A stretch of 64,000 bases of DNA, from positions 1-64,000 of the forward strand of contig NZ_JACVQF010000199.1 in assembly GCF_014534645.1 (NCBI RefSeq), written 5' to 3'. The DNA comes from Streptomyces griseicoloratus (lineage in GTDB: Bacteria > Actinomycetota > Actinomycetes > Streptomycetales > Streptomycetaceae). A program made the position numbers and the translations under genes. Positions 51,675 to 59,233 of this stretch are shown in pieces; position 1 is the stretch's first letter, and each line of letters opens with the position of its first letter. Under the pieces are notes generated by a model. The model was not told where the DNA came from. It searched no databases and saw nothing but the letters and a program-made list of their open reading frames with translations.

Positions 51675-52433
51675 TCACCTGCGGCGGGGCCTGCCCCGCC
51701 TGCCGCCGCCCTTCGTGCTGTTCGAGCCGCGGCGCGCGCCTCCGGCCGGTTTCCCGGCCGCCGGCTTGCGCCGCGCACCGGCGGTGTCGGTGCGTTCGGC
51801 CTTGGGCTGCGCCTGGGGCTGCCTGCGGCCCCGGGTGCTGTTGACCGTCCGTCCGCGGACGATCCCGATGAACTCCTCCACCAGGTCCGTGTGCGCGTCC
51901 TCCGGCCAGGAGAGCGCCACACCCGACGCGGGGGCGTCGGTGACCGTGCGGTACGTGAGGTCCTTGCGGTGGTGCAGCCGGGCCAGCGACAGGGGCACGA
52001 CCAGCACTCCCACTCCGGCGGCGACCAGTTCCACGGCGTCGGCCGTGGTGGCGGGGCGCTCGATGGCGGGCCGGCCCGGCGGCCGCTCCCAGCCGAGCAC
52101 GTCGTCGAGGGGGTGCAGCACGAGCTCGTCGGCGAGGTCCTCGACGGTCACCTCGTCGGCCGCGGTGACGAGGTGGTCCTTGGGGACGACGACGACCGTG
52201 GTCTCGGTGTAGAGGGGGATGGCGCTGAGGACGGTCCGGTCGACGGGCAGCCGCACCAGACCGGCGTCGGCGCCGCCGCCCAGCAGGACGCCGCCCGCTT
52301 CGGCGGCGGAGACCTGGGTCAGGGACAGCGGGACGTCCGGCAGCCGCTCGTTCCAGATGCGCACCCACTTGTCGGGCGTCACCCCCGGGACGTACGCGAG
52401 CCGGAACGAGGGGGGTTCTTCCGAGGCTGTCAC
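51675..52433 (-). CDS. Orphan LysR substrate-binding domain with basic tail
   Basis: 252 aa. Residues 1-195 form a LysR-type effector domain (SFRLAYVPGVTPDKWVRIWN; VSAAEAGGVLLGGGADAGLV; VELVAAGVGVLVVPLSLARL), but the N-terminal winged helix that every LysR regulator needs is absent. Instead the C-terminus is a 50-residue Arg/Lys/Gly-rich tail (RRKPAAGKPAGGARRGSNST, then KGGGRRGRPRRR). The tail could bind DNA or RNA on its own. Divergent from the DUF5997 gene by 108 bp. Confidence 0.85.
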   Translation of the reverse strand: MTASEEPPSFRLAYVPGVTPDKWVRIWNERLPDVPLSLTQVSAAEAGGVLLGGGADAGLVRLPVDRTVLSAIPLYTETTVVVVPKDHLVTAADEVTVEDLADELVLHPLDDVLGWERPPGRPAIERPATTADAVELVAAGVGVLVVPLSLARLHHRKDLTYRTVTDAPASGVALSWPEDAHTDLVEEFIGIVRGRTVNSTRGRRQPQAQPKAERTDTAGARRKPAAGKPAGGARRGSNSTKGGGRRGRPRRR

Positions 52434-52541
52434 CCGGCCAGGTTACCGGGCGTGGCCGGGGGGACGGTGACCGGTGCCCGTCGGCGGTCGCGGTCACCCG
52501 GCGTGGTCAGAGGTCGCGCACACGCTCGATACCCTGGAGCC

Positions 52542-52940
52542 ATGACGTCGCACCAGAGCACCCAGACCATGAAGCCCGCCACGGCGGCGAAGAAGCTGGG
52601 TGTGTACCTCCAGGCCACACCCGCTGAGTTCCAGGAGGGCGTCGTCTCGCGCGCCGAGCTGAACGCACTGCAGGCCGACCCGCCCCAGTGGCTGCGGGAC
52701 CTGCGCCGCGACGGTCCCCACCCCCGGCCGGTGGTGGCGGCGAAGCTGGGCGTCTCCATCGCGGGCCTGCACCGGGGCGGGGTCACGGAACCGCTCACGA
52801 CGGAGCAGATCGAGGCGCTGAAGCAGGAGCGCCCGGAGTGGCTGGAGCGGGAACAGGCCGTCCAGGCCGACGTCCGCAAGGAGGCGGCGCGCGTCAGGAA
52901 GCTGCACGCCGAGCGCGCCGAGCGTGCCGAGCAGGGCTGA
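52542..52940 (+). CDS. DUF5997 family protein
   Basis: 132 aa. Alpha-helical, charged: MKPATAAKKLGVYLQATPAE, PPQWLRDLRRDGPHPRPVVA and AAKLGVSIAGLHRGGVTEPL, ending in a coiled-coil-like EREQAVQADVRKEAARVRKL. VVAAKLGVSIAGLHRGG reads like an HTH. No enzyme motif. It faces the orphan LysR domain gene; I recall this pairing in other Streptomyces, so a functional link is plausible. Confidence 0.85.
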   Translation: MTSHQSTQTMKPATAAKKLGVYLQATPAEFQEGVVSRAELNALQADPPQWLRDLRRDGPHPRPVVAAKLGVSIAGLHRGGVTEPLTTEQIEALKQERPEWLEREQAVQADVRKEAARVRKLHAERAERAEQG

Positions 52941-53040
52941 GCGCTCCCCCGGCCGAGTCCCGCAGCCGTCCCCCGCGGTGTCACCGTGCCCCGACGGGAA
53001 ACCCGAGGAACGGGTGTCCCGGCGAAGGGAGTGAGGGCTC

Positions 53041-53466
53041 ATGAAGTACGCCGATGTGGTCCGGACGGTCCAGGAGCAGAGCCGTTCGGTCGGCCGCGAG
53101 GAGGCCGAGGCCACGGTGAAGGCCGTACTGCGGACCCTGGCCGAACGGCTCCCCGAGGGGCTGGCCGGCCATCTGGTCGCGCAGTTGCCGCACGAGCTGG
53201 CCGATGAGATCCGCTCGCCGGAGGGGGCGCCGGGCGGGCCCGGGCAGCCGTCGGGCGCCGAGCGGTTCGGGCTGACCGCGTTCGCGGGCCGGGTCGCCTG
53301 GCGGGCCGGGATCGACGAGGAGGCCGCGCTCCAGCGTTCGGCCGTCGTGCTGAACGTGCTGGACGCCGTCGTCTCCCCCGAGCAGATGACGAAGGTCGCG
53401 GGCGCGCTGCCCCCGGACATCCGGGAGCTGCTGCCCACGACGCGTGCCGTGGAGACGGAGGTCTGA
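53041..53466 (+). CDS. DUF2267 family protein (first copy)
   Basis: 141 aa. The DUF2267 pattern is visible: EEAEATVKAVLRTLAERLPE, GLAGHLVAQLPHELADEIRS and FAGRVAWRAGIDEEAALQRS, with LPPDIRELLPTTRAVETEV at the end. Helical, cytoplasmic, unknown function. AGGGA-type ribosome site before the ATG. A second DUF2267 gene lies 1 kb away on the other strand (54508), so this family is duplicated within the envelope block. Confidence 0.88.
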   Translation: MKYADVVRTVQEQSRSVGREEAEATVKAVLRTLAERLPEGLAGHLVAQLPHELADEIRSPEGAPGGPGQPSGAERFGLTAFAGRVAWRAGIDEEAALQRSAVVLNVLDAVVSPEQMTKVAGALPPDIRELLPTTRAVETEV

Positions 53467-53521
53467 GGGCCGCCGTCCGCCCGCCCCGCGGTGCCGGTCG
53501 CGGCGATGCCGGTGCGCCGGT

Positions 53522-53992
53522 TCAGCCGGCCGCTGCCGGTGCGGCGCGTACGTCGAAACCGCCGTGACCGTCGAACCGCACGTCGTACACGGCGTCGAAG
53601 CCGTCGGCCCGCGACGGGCGGCGCAGCCGCTTCAGCGTGGCGCGGATGCCGACGACCGGGACGCGCCGGTGCCCGGTGCGCACGGCGTTGCGCCGCAGCG
53701 AACCCGCGAGGTCGGGTGGGAACCAGTAGGCCACGACGCGGGCGCCGTGGGCGTGCCCGGCCGCCACCAGCGGGGCCCATTCCTCCGCGGACGGGTTGGT
53801 GTTGTCCACCGCCACCGACCGGCCCGCGCTCAGGGCCTCCTCGATCAACCGCATCTGCCGGGCCTGCTTGTTGCGGGCACCGCGCGGGAAGAGGTCCTTG
53901 CTCACCAGGATGTGACCGTCCTGGAGGCGCTGCCGGTAGAAGGTGGACTTCCCCGTGGCCTGAAGACCGACCATGACGGCCACTTCGGTCAC
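53522..53992 (-). CDS. P-loop AAA/polynucleotide-kinase-like ATPase
   Basis: About 156 aa from the GTG at 53992, six bases after the DUF1360 stop; a longer reading to 54106 is not supported. Walker A MVGLQATGKSTFYRQRLQDG lies near the start, followed by LVSKDLFPRGARN and VAVDNTNPSAEEWAPL, as in the polynucleotide kinase 5'-kinase domain (DNTNP is typical), then TGHRRVPVVGIRAT. Probably phosphorylates a nucleic acid or small-molecule hydroxyl. Co-transcribed with DUF1360. Confidence 0.87.
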   Translation of the reverse strand: MTEVAVMVGLQATGKSTFYRQRLQDGHILVSKDLFPRGARNKQARQMRLIEEALSAGRSVAVDNTNPSAEEWAPLVAAGHAHGARVVAYWFPPDLAGSLRRNAVRTGHRRVPVVGIRATLKRLRRPSRADGFDAVYDVRFDGHGGFDVRAAPAAAG

Positions 53993-53997
53993 ACCGC

Positions 53998-54489
53998 TCA
54001 GCCCTCCGCCCTCTGCTCGGTCAGGCTCCACGCGTACTGCAGCCAGTCCGACACCGTCACCGCGCTCAGCCCCGCGGCCAGCAGTCGGGCCGCGCGGGGT
54101 TCGCACGCGTAGGTGCCGAAGAGCACGCCCGCCACCCAGGCGGAGACGCAGAACGGACAGGACACCAGGTCGCCGACGGCGCGCCGCAGACCGCTGCCGC
54201 GGGGTGCGTCCATCACCTCGTTGGCTTCGCCCTCCTGCTCACGACGGGTGAACGGCGACCTCAGGAAGCTCGTGACCTTGTCCTTGGACAGCAGCCGGGA
54301 CGCCTTGAACGTCGCCGTGCCCAGCAGGGCCACGTCCCAGGGCGGCACGGTGTCGGGCAGCCGCAGCCCGCGGCGCCGTGCCGCCGCCGTGAACAGCCCG
54401 GCGCCCACCGCGAAGGTCGTCGCCAGCGCGGCGTACCCCGCGAGGGGCGTCTCCTCGTCGCCGTCGTACTGCCGCTCACCGTCCGTCAT
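53998..54489 (-). CDS. DUF1360 family membrane protein
   Basis: 163 aa. Hydrophobic helices near GYAALATTFAVGAGLFTAAA and WVAGVLFGTY, plus a conserved segment of DUF1360: VPPWDVALLGTATFKASRLL, SKDKVTSFLRSPFTR and LVSCPFCVSAWVAG with a CPFC cysteine pair that may bind metal. Membrane protein of unknown function. Sits between the DUF2267 gene and the P-loop kinase gene on the same strand, with short gaps, as one operon. Confidence 0.9.
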   Translation of the reverse strand: MTDGERQYDGDEETPLAGYAALATTFAVGAGLFTAAARRRGLRLPDTVPPWDVALLGTATFKASRLLSKDKVTSFLRSPFTRREQEGEANEVMDAPRGSGLRRAVGDLVSCPFCVSAWVAGVLFGTYACEPRAARLLAAGLSAVTVSDWLQYAWSLTEQRAEG

Positions 54490-54507
54490 GCGTTCCTCCT
54501 CGGGGCG

Positions 54508-54894
54508 TCAGTCCGGTGCCGGTCTGCCGAAGAGTTCCGCGCAGTCCGCCGGCAACTGTGACAGGAGATGATCGAGCTGCTCGTCGGGGACCACGTCGGC
54601 GACCGTGGAGAGCACGGCGCCCGCGTCCCATTCCGCCGTCCGCGGCCGGGCCCCGGTCTGCTGGGCCACGCGCCGGAGGAACTCCTCACGGCCGAAGGAC
54701 TCCGGACGCCCCCGCTCCAGGCGCAGCGCGTCGTCCAGCGGCGCGGGCAGCCGTGCGGCCAGGCCGGTGGCCTCCTCCGGGGTGATCCGGGACGCGAGCA
54801 CCCAGAGCACGGCCGTGCTGACCTGCTCGGACTCGTCCCGACTGTGGTACTCCCCGCGGTCACCGACCCGGGCCAGGAACTCGTTCAGCGTCAC
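54508..54894 (-). CDS. DUF2267 family protein (second copy)
   Basis: 128 aa. MTLNEFLARVGDRGEYHSRD at the start, EQVSTAVLWVLASRITPEEA, and VLSTVADVVPDEQLDHLLSQ with LPADCAELFG at the end, the DUF2267 pattern. The GTG at 54894 follows GGAGG by about seven bases. The ORF stays open far upstream (to 56301), but that reading overlaps the glycosyltransferase gene in another frame and is rejected. It precedes DUF1360 by 18 bp. Confidence 0.88.
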   Translation of the reverse strand: MTLNEFLARVGDRGEYHSRDESEQVSTAVLWVLASRITPEEATGLAARLPAPLDDALRLERGRPESFGREEFLRRVAQQTGARPRTAEWDAGAVLSTVADVVPDEQLDHLLSQLPADCAELFGRPAPD

Positions 54895-54965
54895 GACACG
54901 CCTCCATCCGCCGGTTCCCGATCGCGCACCGGGTGCCCGTCGGCCGGGCGGGAAAACGGCCCGGG

Positions 54966-56063
54966 TCACCGGCGAGCGCGCGCCGTGGCGGCGAAGTCCG
55001 CCACCCGTGCCACGGCGTCGTCCCGGAACAGGGCGCGCCCGGCGGCGATCCGCTCGCGCCGGGCCGGACCCGGCACGGTGAGCCGCCGCAGGGCCCCGAG
55101 CAGCGCGGCATCGTCCTCGGCGACCTCGGACACCCCGAGCGCGGCCATCCGCCGGACGCCGTCCGCGCCGTGTCCGGGCAGGGGACGGAACCCCACGACC
55201 GGCAGGCCGGCGGCGAGGGCCTGGACGGCGGTCTGTCCGGCGGCGTTGTCGACCAGTGCGCGGGCCGCGTGCAGCAGGCCGGGCATGTCCGTGACCCAGC
55301 CCAGCGCGAGCACCCCGGTCCGGCCGGACAGCTCGCGGCGCAGCCGTTCGTTGCCGCCGCACAGCACGACCGGCAGGAAGCCGTGGTCCGCCAGCACCCG
55401 GACGGTGGCGTCCGGCCGCGCGGCGACTCCCCAGGCGCCGGCCGACAGCACGACGGGGGGCCGGCCGGGAGCCGCACGGTCGAAGAGCCGCTGCCAGCCG
55501 GCCGCGCCGGGCGCGTCGGCGAAGAATTCGGGCGCCACCACCGGCCCGCACGCCTCGGCGGACGTGCCGGTGCTCTCCCGGACCTGGCCCGCGGCGTCGT
55601 CGGTGAGGCACAGGCAGTGGTCGTTGCCGGGGTGGAGCCACTGCCGGTGGACGGCGAAGTCGATCACGAGGACGACGCTGGGCACGGACAGCAGTCCGCG
55701 GGAGCGGAGGTGCCCGGTCAGCTGGGCGCCGAGGTGGAAGACGGGGACGACGACGTCGGCGTCCGTGCGCTCGGCCAGCTCCCGCAGACGGGGGCCGGCG
55801 AGCCGGGCCAGCGGGGTGCCGCTCGGGCGCCGGCCGGTGCCGGGGCGCAGGAAGAGGCGGTACACGGCGGCGTAGACCCAGGGGGCGTACCGGACCGATC
55901 CGCGGTAGAAGCGGCGCAGGGCACCGCCCAGGCCGTACGGGAGCAGCGCCAGGACGTCCGCCACCACCGCGTCGTCGCCGCGCTCCCGGGCCCGGCGGAC
56001 GAGTTCGGCGGCGACCGTGTCGTGGCCGGCGCCCATGCTCGCGCTGACCACCAGCAGGCGCAT
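54966..56063 (-). CDS. MGDG-synthase-like glycosyltransferase (GT28 type)
   Basis: About 365 aa from the ATG at 56063. N-terminal MGDG_synth domain: LLVVSASMGAGHDTVAAELV (about 3-22) and ADVLALLPYGLGGALRRFYR. C-terminal GT28 sugar-nucleotide domain: VVLSAGAWGV, LPVVLCGGNERLRRELSG, ALGWVTDMPGLLHAARALVD and NAAGQTAVQALAAGLPVVGF, the donor-binding loop. It likely adds a sugar to diacylglycerol or a polyprenyl lipid on the inner membrane. First gene of the minus-strand set, divergent from the SDR-led set. Confidence 0.92.
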   Translation of the reverse strand: MRLLVVSASMGAGHDTVAAELVRRARERGDDAVVADVLALLPYGLGGALRRFYRGSVRYAPWVYAAVYRLFLRPGTGRRPSGTPLARLAGPRLRELAERTDADVVVPVFHLGAQLTGHLRSRGLLSVPSVVLVIDFAVHRQWLHPGNDHCLCLTDDAAGQVRESTGTSAEACGPVVAPEFFADAPGAAGWQRLFDRAAPGRPPVVLSAGAWGVAARPDATVRVLADHGFLPVVLCGGNERLRRELSGRTGVLALGWVTDMPGLLHAARALVDNAAGQTAVQALAAGLPVVGFRPLPGHGADGVRRMAALGVSEVAEDDAALLGALRRLTVPGPARRERIAAGRALFRDDAVARVADFAATARARR

Positions 56064-56292
56064 GCCGCCCCGCGCGGGGCGCGCTGCCGGCGGCCGGCGG
56101 GGCGTTGACCGGCTGCGAGAAGGCACGGCTGTGCAGGTTGCCGTCCCGCCGGGTTCCAAACCGCTGCGCACCGGGGCGTTTCGGGCGGTGTGGCCGGGAT
56201 ACTCCTTGACCGCCCGTCCCGCCGGACGGGTGGAGCCCCGACCCCGGTCGGCCGCTCCCGTGGCGTCCGCCCCGCAGCCAAGGTGGTCCCCC

Positions 56293-57144
56293 ATGGTCCA
56301 TGCCTTCTCCCGCACCCGGCCCGCGCCCGGCCCGCCGGTCGTCGCACCCGACGCGGACAGCGCCAAGCCCCTGCAGCGGACCGGCGGCGGGGCGTCACGG
56401 ACCCGCACCGCCCTGGTGACCGGGGCGTCCTCCGGCATCGGCGCGGCCGTCGCCCGCCGGCTGGGTGCCGAGGGCACCTGGCGGCTGGTGCTCAGCGGCC
56501 GAGATCCGGGGCGGCTGCGCAAGGTCGCCGAGGACACGGCGGCCACGGCCTTCGCCATGGACCTCACCCTGCCCGACGCGGACCGGCAACTCGCCGACTT
56601 CGCGCTGGCCTCGGCGGGCCCGGTGGACCTGCTGGTGGCCGGGGCCGGGATCGGCTGGGCCGGGGAGTTTCGCGACATGCCCCCGCACACCATCGACGAA
56701 GTGCTCGACACCGACGTACTGGCCACGCTGCGGCTCGTACGGCTGCTGCTGCCGGGCATGGTGGAGTCCGGATCCGGGCGGGTTGTGCTCATCGGGTCGC
56801 TGGCGGGCTGTGTCGGAGTGCGCGACGAGGCCGTGTACTCCGCCGCCAAGGCCGCGCTCGGCGCCTTCGCGGACGCCCTGCGCTACGAGCTGCGGGGCAC
56901 CGGTGTGGGCGTCACCCACGTGGTGCCCGGGGTCGTCGACACGCCCTTCTTCGAGCACCGCGGCGCGCCGTACCGGCGGTCCAGGCCGCGGCCGGTGTCG
57001 CCCGAGCGCGTGGCCGACGCGGTCCGCACGGCGGTCGTGCGGGGGCGGGACGAGGTGTACGTGCCGGGCTGGCTGCGGCTGCCGTGCCGGGTCCGGGGAG
57101 CCGCTCCGGGGCTGTACCGGTGGATGGCGGCGCGGTTCGGATGA
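56293..57144 (+). CDS. Short-chain dehydrogenase/reductase
   Basis: 283 aa. Classical SDR: ALVTGASSGIGAAVARRLGA (about residues 40-59), LLVAGAGIGWAGEF (NAG-like motif), VVLIGSLAGCVGVRDEAVYS then AAKAALGAF giving Ser and the Tyr-x-x-x-Lys pair (YSAAK), and VVPGVVDTPFF after it. NADP(H)-dependent oxidoreductase of unknown substrate. The N-terminal 38 residues are a Pro/Ala/Arg-rich extension. It heads the plus-strand set with the DMT transporter, 16 bp apart. Confidence 0.9.
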   Translation: MVHAFSRTRPAPGPPVVAPDADSAKPLQRTGGGASRTRTALVTGASSGIGAAVARRLGAEGTWRLVLSGRDPGRLRKVAEDTAATAFAMDLTLPDADRQLADFALASAGPVDLLVAGAGIGWAGEFRDMPPHTIDEVLDTDVLATLRLVRLLLPGMVESGSGRVVLIGSLAGCVGVRDEAVYSAAKAALGAFADALRYELRGTGVGVTHVVPGVVDTPFFEHRGAPYRRSRPRPVSPERVADAVRTAVVRGRDEVYVPGWLRLPCRVRGAAPGLYRWMAARFG

Positions 57145-57160
57145 CCGGGAGCGCGCGGCG

Positions 57161-58087
57161 GTGAGCGTCCTCACCGTCGTCCTCGCCCTGTTCGCGGCGC
57201 TGTCCAACGCCGCGGCCTCGGTACTGCAACGGCACGCCGCGGCACAGGACGGGGACGACGGTGGCGGCGCCCGCTCGGCGGTGCGCTCGATGCTGCGCCT
57301 GGTGCGCGACCGGTACTGGGTGGCGGGTGCGGCGCTGCTCGCCGTGACCACCGTGCTGCAGGCGGCGGCCCTCTCGGTGGGGAGTCTGGCCGTCGTCCAG
57401 CCGCTGATGGCGACGGAGCTGCTGTTCACGCTGATGGTGGGCAGCATGGTGTTCCACCGGCGTCCCGACCCGCGGACCTGGCTGGCGTTCGTGGCCCTGG
57501 CCGTGGGGCTGGCACTGTTCCTGGGCGCCGCCGCGCCGTCGGCCGGGCACGACACCGCGTCCCCGGACCTGTGGCTGTGGGCGGGCGTGGCGCTGTCCGG
57601 CATGGTGACCGGCCTGGTCCTGGCGGGCCGGCTGGTGCGGGGCTCGCCCCGAGCCGCCCTGTTCGGGCTGGCGTCGGCGGTGTCGTTCGGGGGGACGGCG
57701 GCGTTGCTCAAGGAGGTGACGGGGCGGCTCCCCCAGGGGGTGGGCGCGGTTCTGTCGCAGTGGCCGCCCTACGCCACGGCGGTCGTCGGCGTGATCAGCT
57801 TCGTGCTGCTGCAGAGCGCCCTGCGGGCGGGGTCCCTGGCGGCCTCGCAGCCGGCGCTCACGCTCGGGGACGCGCTGACCAGCGTGGCCCTGGGCTGGGC
57901 CCTGTTCGGCGAGCAGATCGGCCTCGGGGTGCGGGTGCTGCCCGAGCTGGTCGGCGTGGCCCTGATCGGTGTCGGCAGCGTCGGACTGGCGCGCGCGCCC
58001 TCGGTCCACGGCTCGTGGGACACCGCTTCGTCATCGCGCGACGGCCCGGGCTCCGGCGTGCGCAAACCCGAACGGCAGGAATCATGA
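57161..58087 (+). CDS. DMT superfamily (EamA-like) transporter
   Basis: About 308 aa from the GTG at 57161. Around ten hydrophobic helices, in two repeat halves: LTVVLALFAALSNAAASVLQ, AGAALLAVTTVLQAAALSVG, AVVQPLMATELLFTLMVGSM, TWLAFVALAVGLALFLGAAA, WLWAGVALSGMVTGLVLAGR and on to GVRVLPELVGVALIGVGSVG. This is the drug/metabolite or nucleotide-sugar/lipid-carrier transporter fold. In this block it may flip or export the lipid or sugar made by the neighbours. Its stop overlaps ATG 58084. Confidence 0.9.
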   Translation: MSVLTVVLALFAALSNAAASVLQRHAAAQDGDDGGGARSAVRSMLRLVRDRYWVAGAALLAVTTVLQAAALSVGSLAVVQPLMATELLFTLMVGSMVFHRRPDPRTWLAFVALAVGLALFLGAAAPSAGHDTASPDLWLWAGVALSGMVTGLVLAGRLVRGSPRAALFGLASAVSFGGTAALLKEVTGRLPQGVGAVLSQWPPYATAVVGVISFVLLQSALRAGSLAASQPALTLGDALTSVALGWALFGEQIGLGVRVLPELVGVALIGVGSVGLARAPSVHGSWDTASSSRDGPGSGVRKPERQES

Positions 58088-58359
58088 ACGGTGGGAACGC
58101 GAACGCCGGCAGGCGGGGGCGGCCGGAGACGGAAGCGGCAGGATCGGCAGGGCGGCCACGGAACGGATGGGATGCGCAGGCGGCGGGCGGCGCGAGCGGC
58201 CCGAGACGGAGCGGCGGGACCGAGAGCGGGGCAACGGCGAAACGGAACCGGTGGGGAACGCGAGCGGCCGGTAGCGGTCCGGCCGCGGACGCGAGCGGAC
58301 ACGCCGGAGGCGGGATCGTGAGCCGGGTCCGGCTCCCTGGAGGCGAGGAGGCACCGCGG

Positions 58360-59145
58360 ATGCGTGAGCGGTCCCTTGCGGAACCTGTGGGACGTGCGGG
58401 ACGTGGACGCGTGGCCTGCGCCGTGGCGCCGGCCGTCGTCGCGCTGGCCCACATCGGTCCGGCCGTGACCTGGCTGCCGGGTCTGCGCCGGAGGTGGTTC
58501 CCGGGGCTGGCGGGTCAGGGCCGGCCCGACCACGTCGCGCTCACCTTCGACGACGGTCCCGATCCGGTGTCCACGCCTCACTTCCTCGACGCGCTGGGCG
58601 GACTCGGCGTGCGGGCGACCTTCTTCGTCCTCGGCGAGAACGTGGTACGCCACCCGGAGCTGAGCCGCGAGATGGTGCGCCGGGGACACGAACTGGGCGT
58701 CCACGGCTGGAGGCACGACCGTCCCTGGCTGCCGTCGCCGGGGCGCGACGCACGCGACCTGCTGCGCGCCGCCGAAGCGGTCCGCGAGGTCACCGGCCGG
58801 GACGGTCCGCGCTGGTACCGCCCGTCCTACGGCGTCCTCACCTCGGGGCGCTGGGCCGCGGCCCGGCGAGCCGGGCTCCGGCCCGTCCTGTGGACGGCAT
58901 GGGGCAAGGACTGGCGGCGGGACGCCACGCCCGAATCGGTGCGGGCCGCCGTCGCGGCGGACCTGCGCGGCGGCGGCACGGTGCTCCTGCACGACGCCGA
59001 CCACGCCTCCGCCCCGGGCAGCTGGCGAGCCGCCCTCGGCGCCCTGCCCGGCCTCGTCGCCGACTGCCGCGTCACCGGCCTGGTGGTGGGGCCGCTCGCC
59101 GAGCACGGCATGACCGGCGAGGACGGGCCGAGGACGCGGCGATGA
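58360..59145 (+). CDS. Polysaccharide deacetylase (NodB domain), membrane-anchored
   Basis: About 261 aa from the ATG at 58360, which follows GAGGAGG by eight bases. An in-frame ATG at 58084 overlaps the transporter stop (ATGA) and would add 92 Gly/Arg-rich residues with unusually many A/T third positions, so I prefer 58360. A hydrophobic segment VACAVAPAVVALAHIGPAVT is a likely signal anchor. NodB motifs: LTFDDGPDPV (Asp/Asp metal), HGWRHDRPWL (His pair), RWYRPSYGVL and the late LLHDADH. It would deacetylate an outer polysaccharide or peptidoglycan. Confidence 0.87.
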   Translation: MRERSLAEPVGRAGRGRVACAVAPAVVALAHIGPAVTWLPGLRRRWFPGLAGQGRPDHVALTFDDGPDPVSTPHFLDALGGLGVRATFFVLGENVVRHPELSREMVRRGHELGVHGWRHDRPWLPSPGRDARDLLRAAEAVREVTGRDGPRWYRPSYGVLTSGRWAAARRAGLRPVLWTAWGKDWRRDATPESVRAAVAADLRGGGTVLLHDADHASAPGSWRAALGALPGLVADCRVTGLVVGPLAEHGMTGEDGPRTRR

Positions 59146-59233
59146 GGACACGCCCGGAGGGTGAGCGGGCCGCGCCCGACGGCACGCACCCGGGTGCCGT
59201 TTCGGTCACCGGCGCCGGGACAGCCGTACCGTC

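Noticed and set aside
54895-56301. Long minus-strand reading upstream of the second DUF2267 gene
   Set aside because: It overlaps the glycosyltransferase in a different frame and has no domain.
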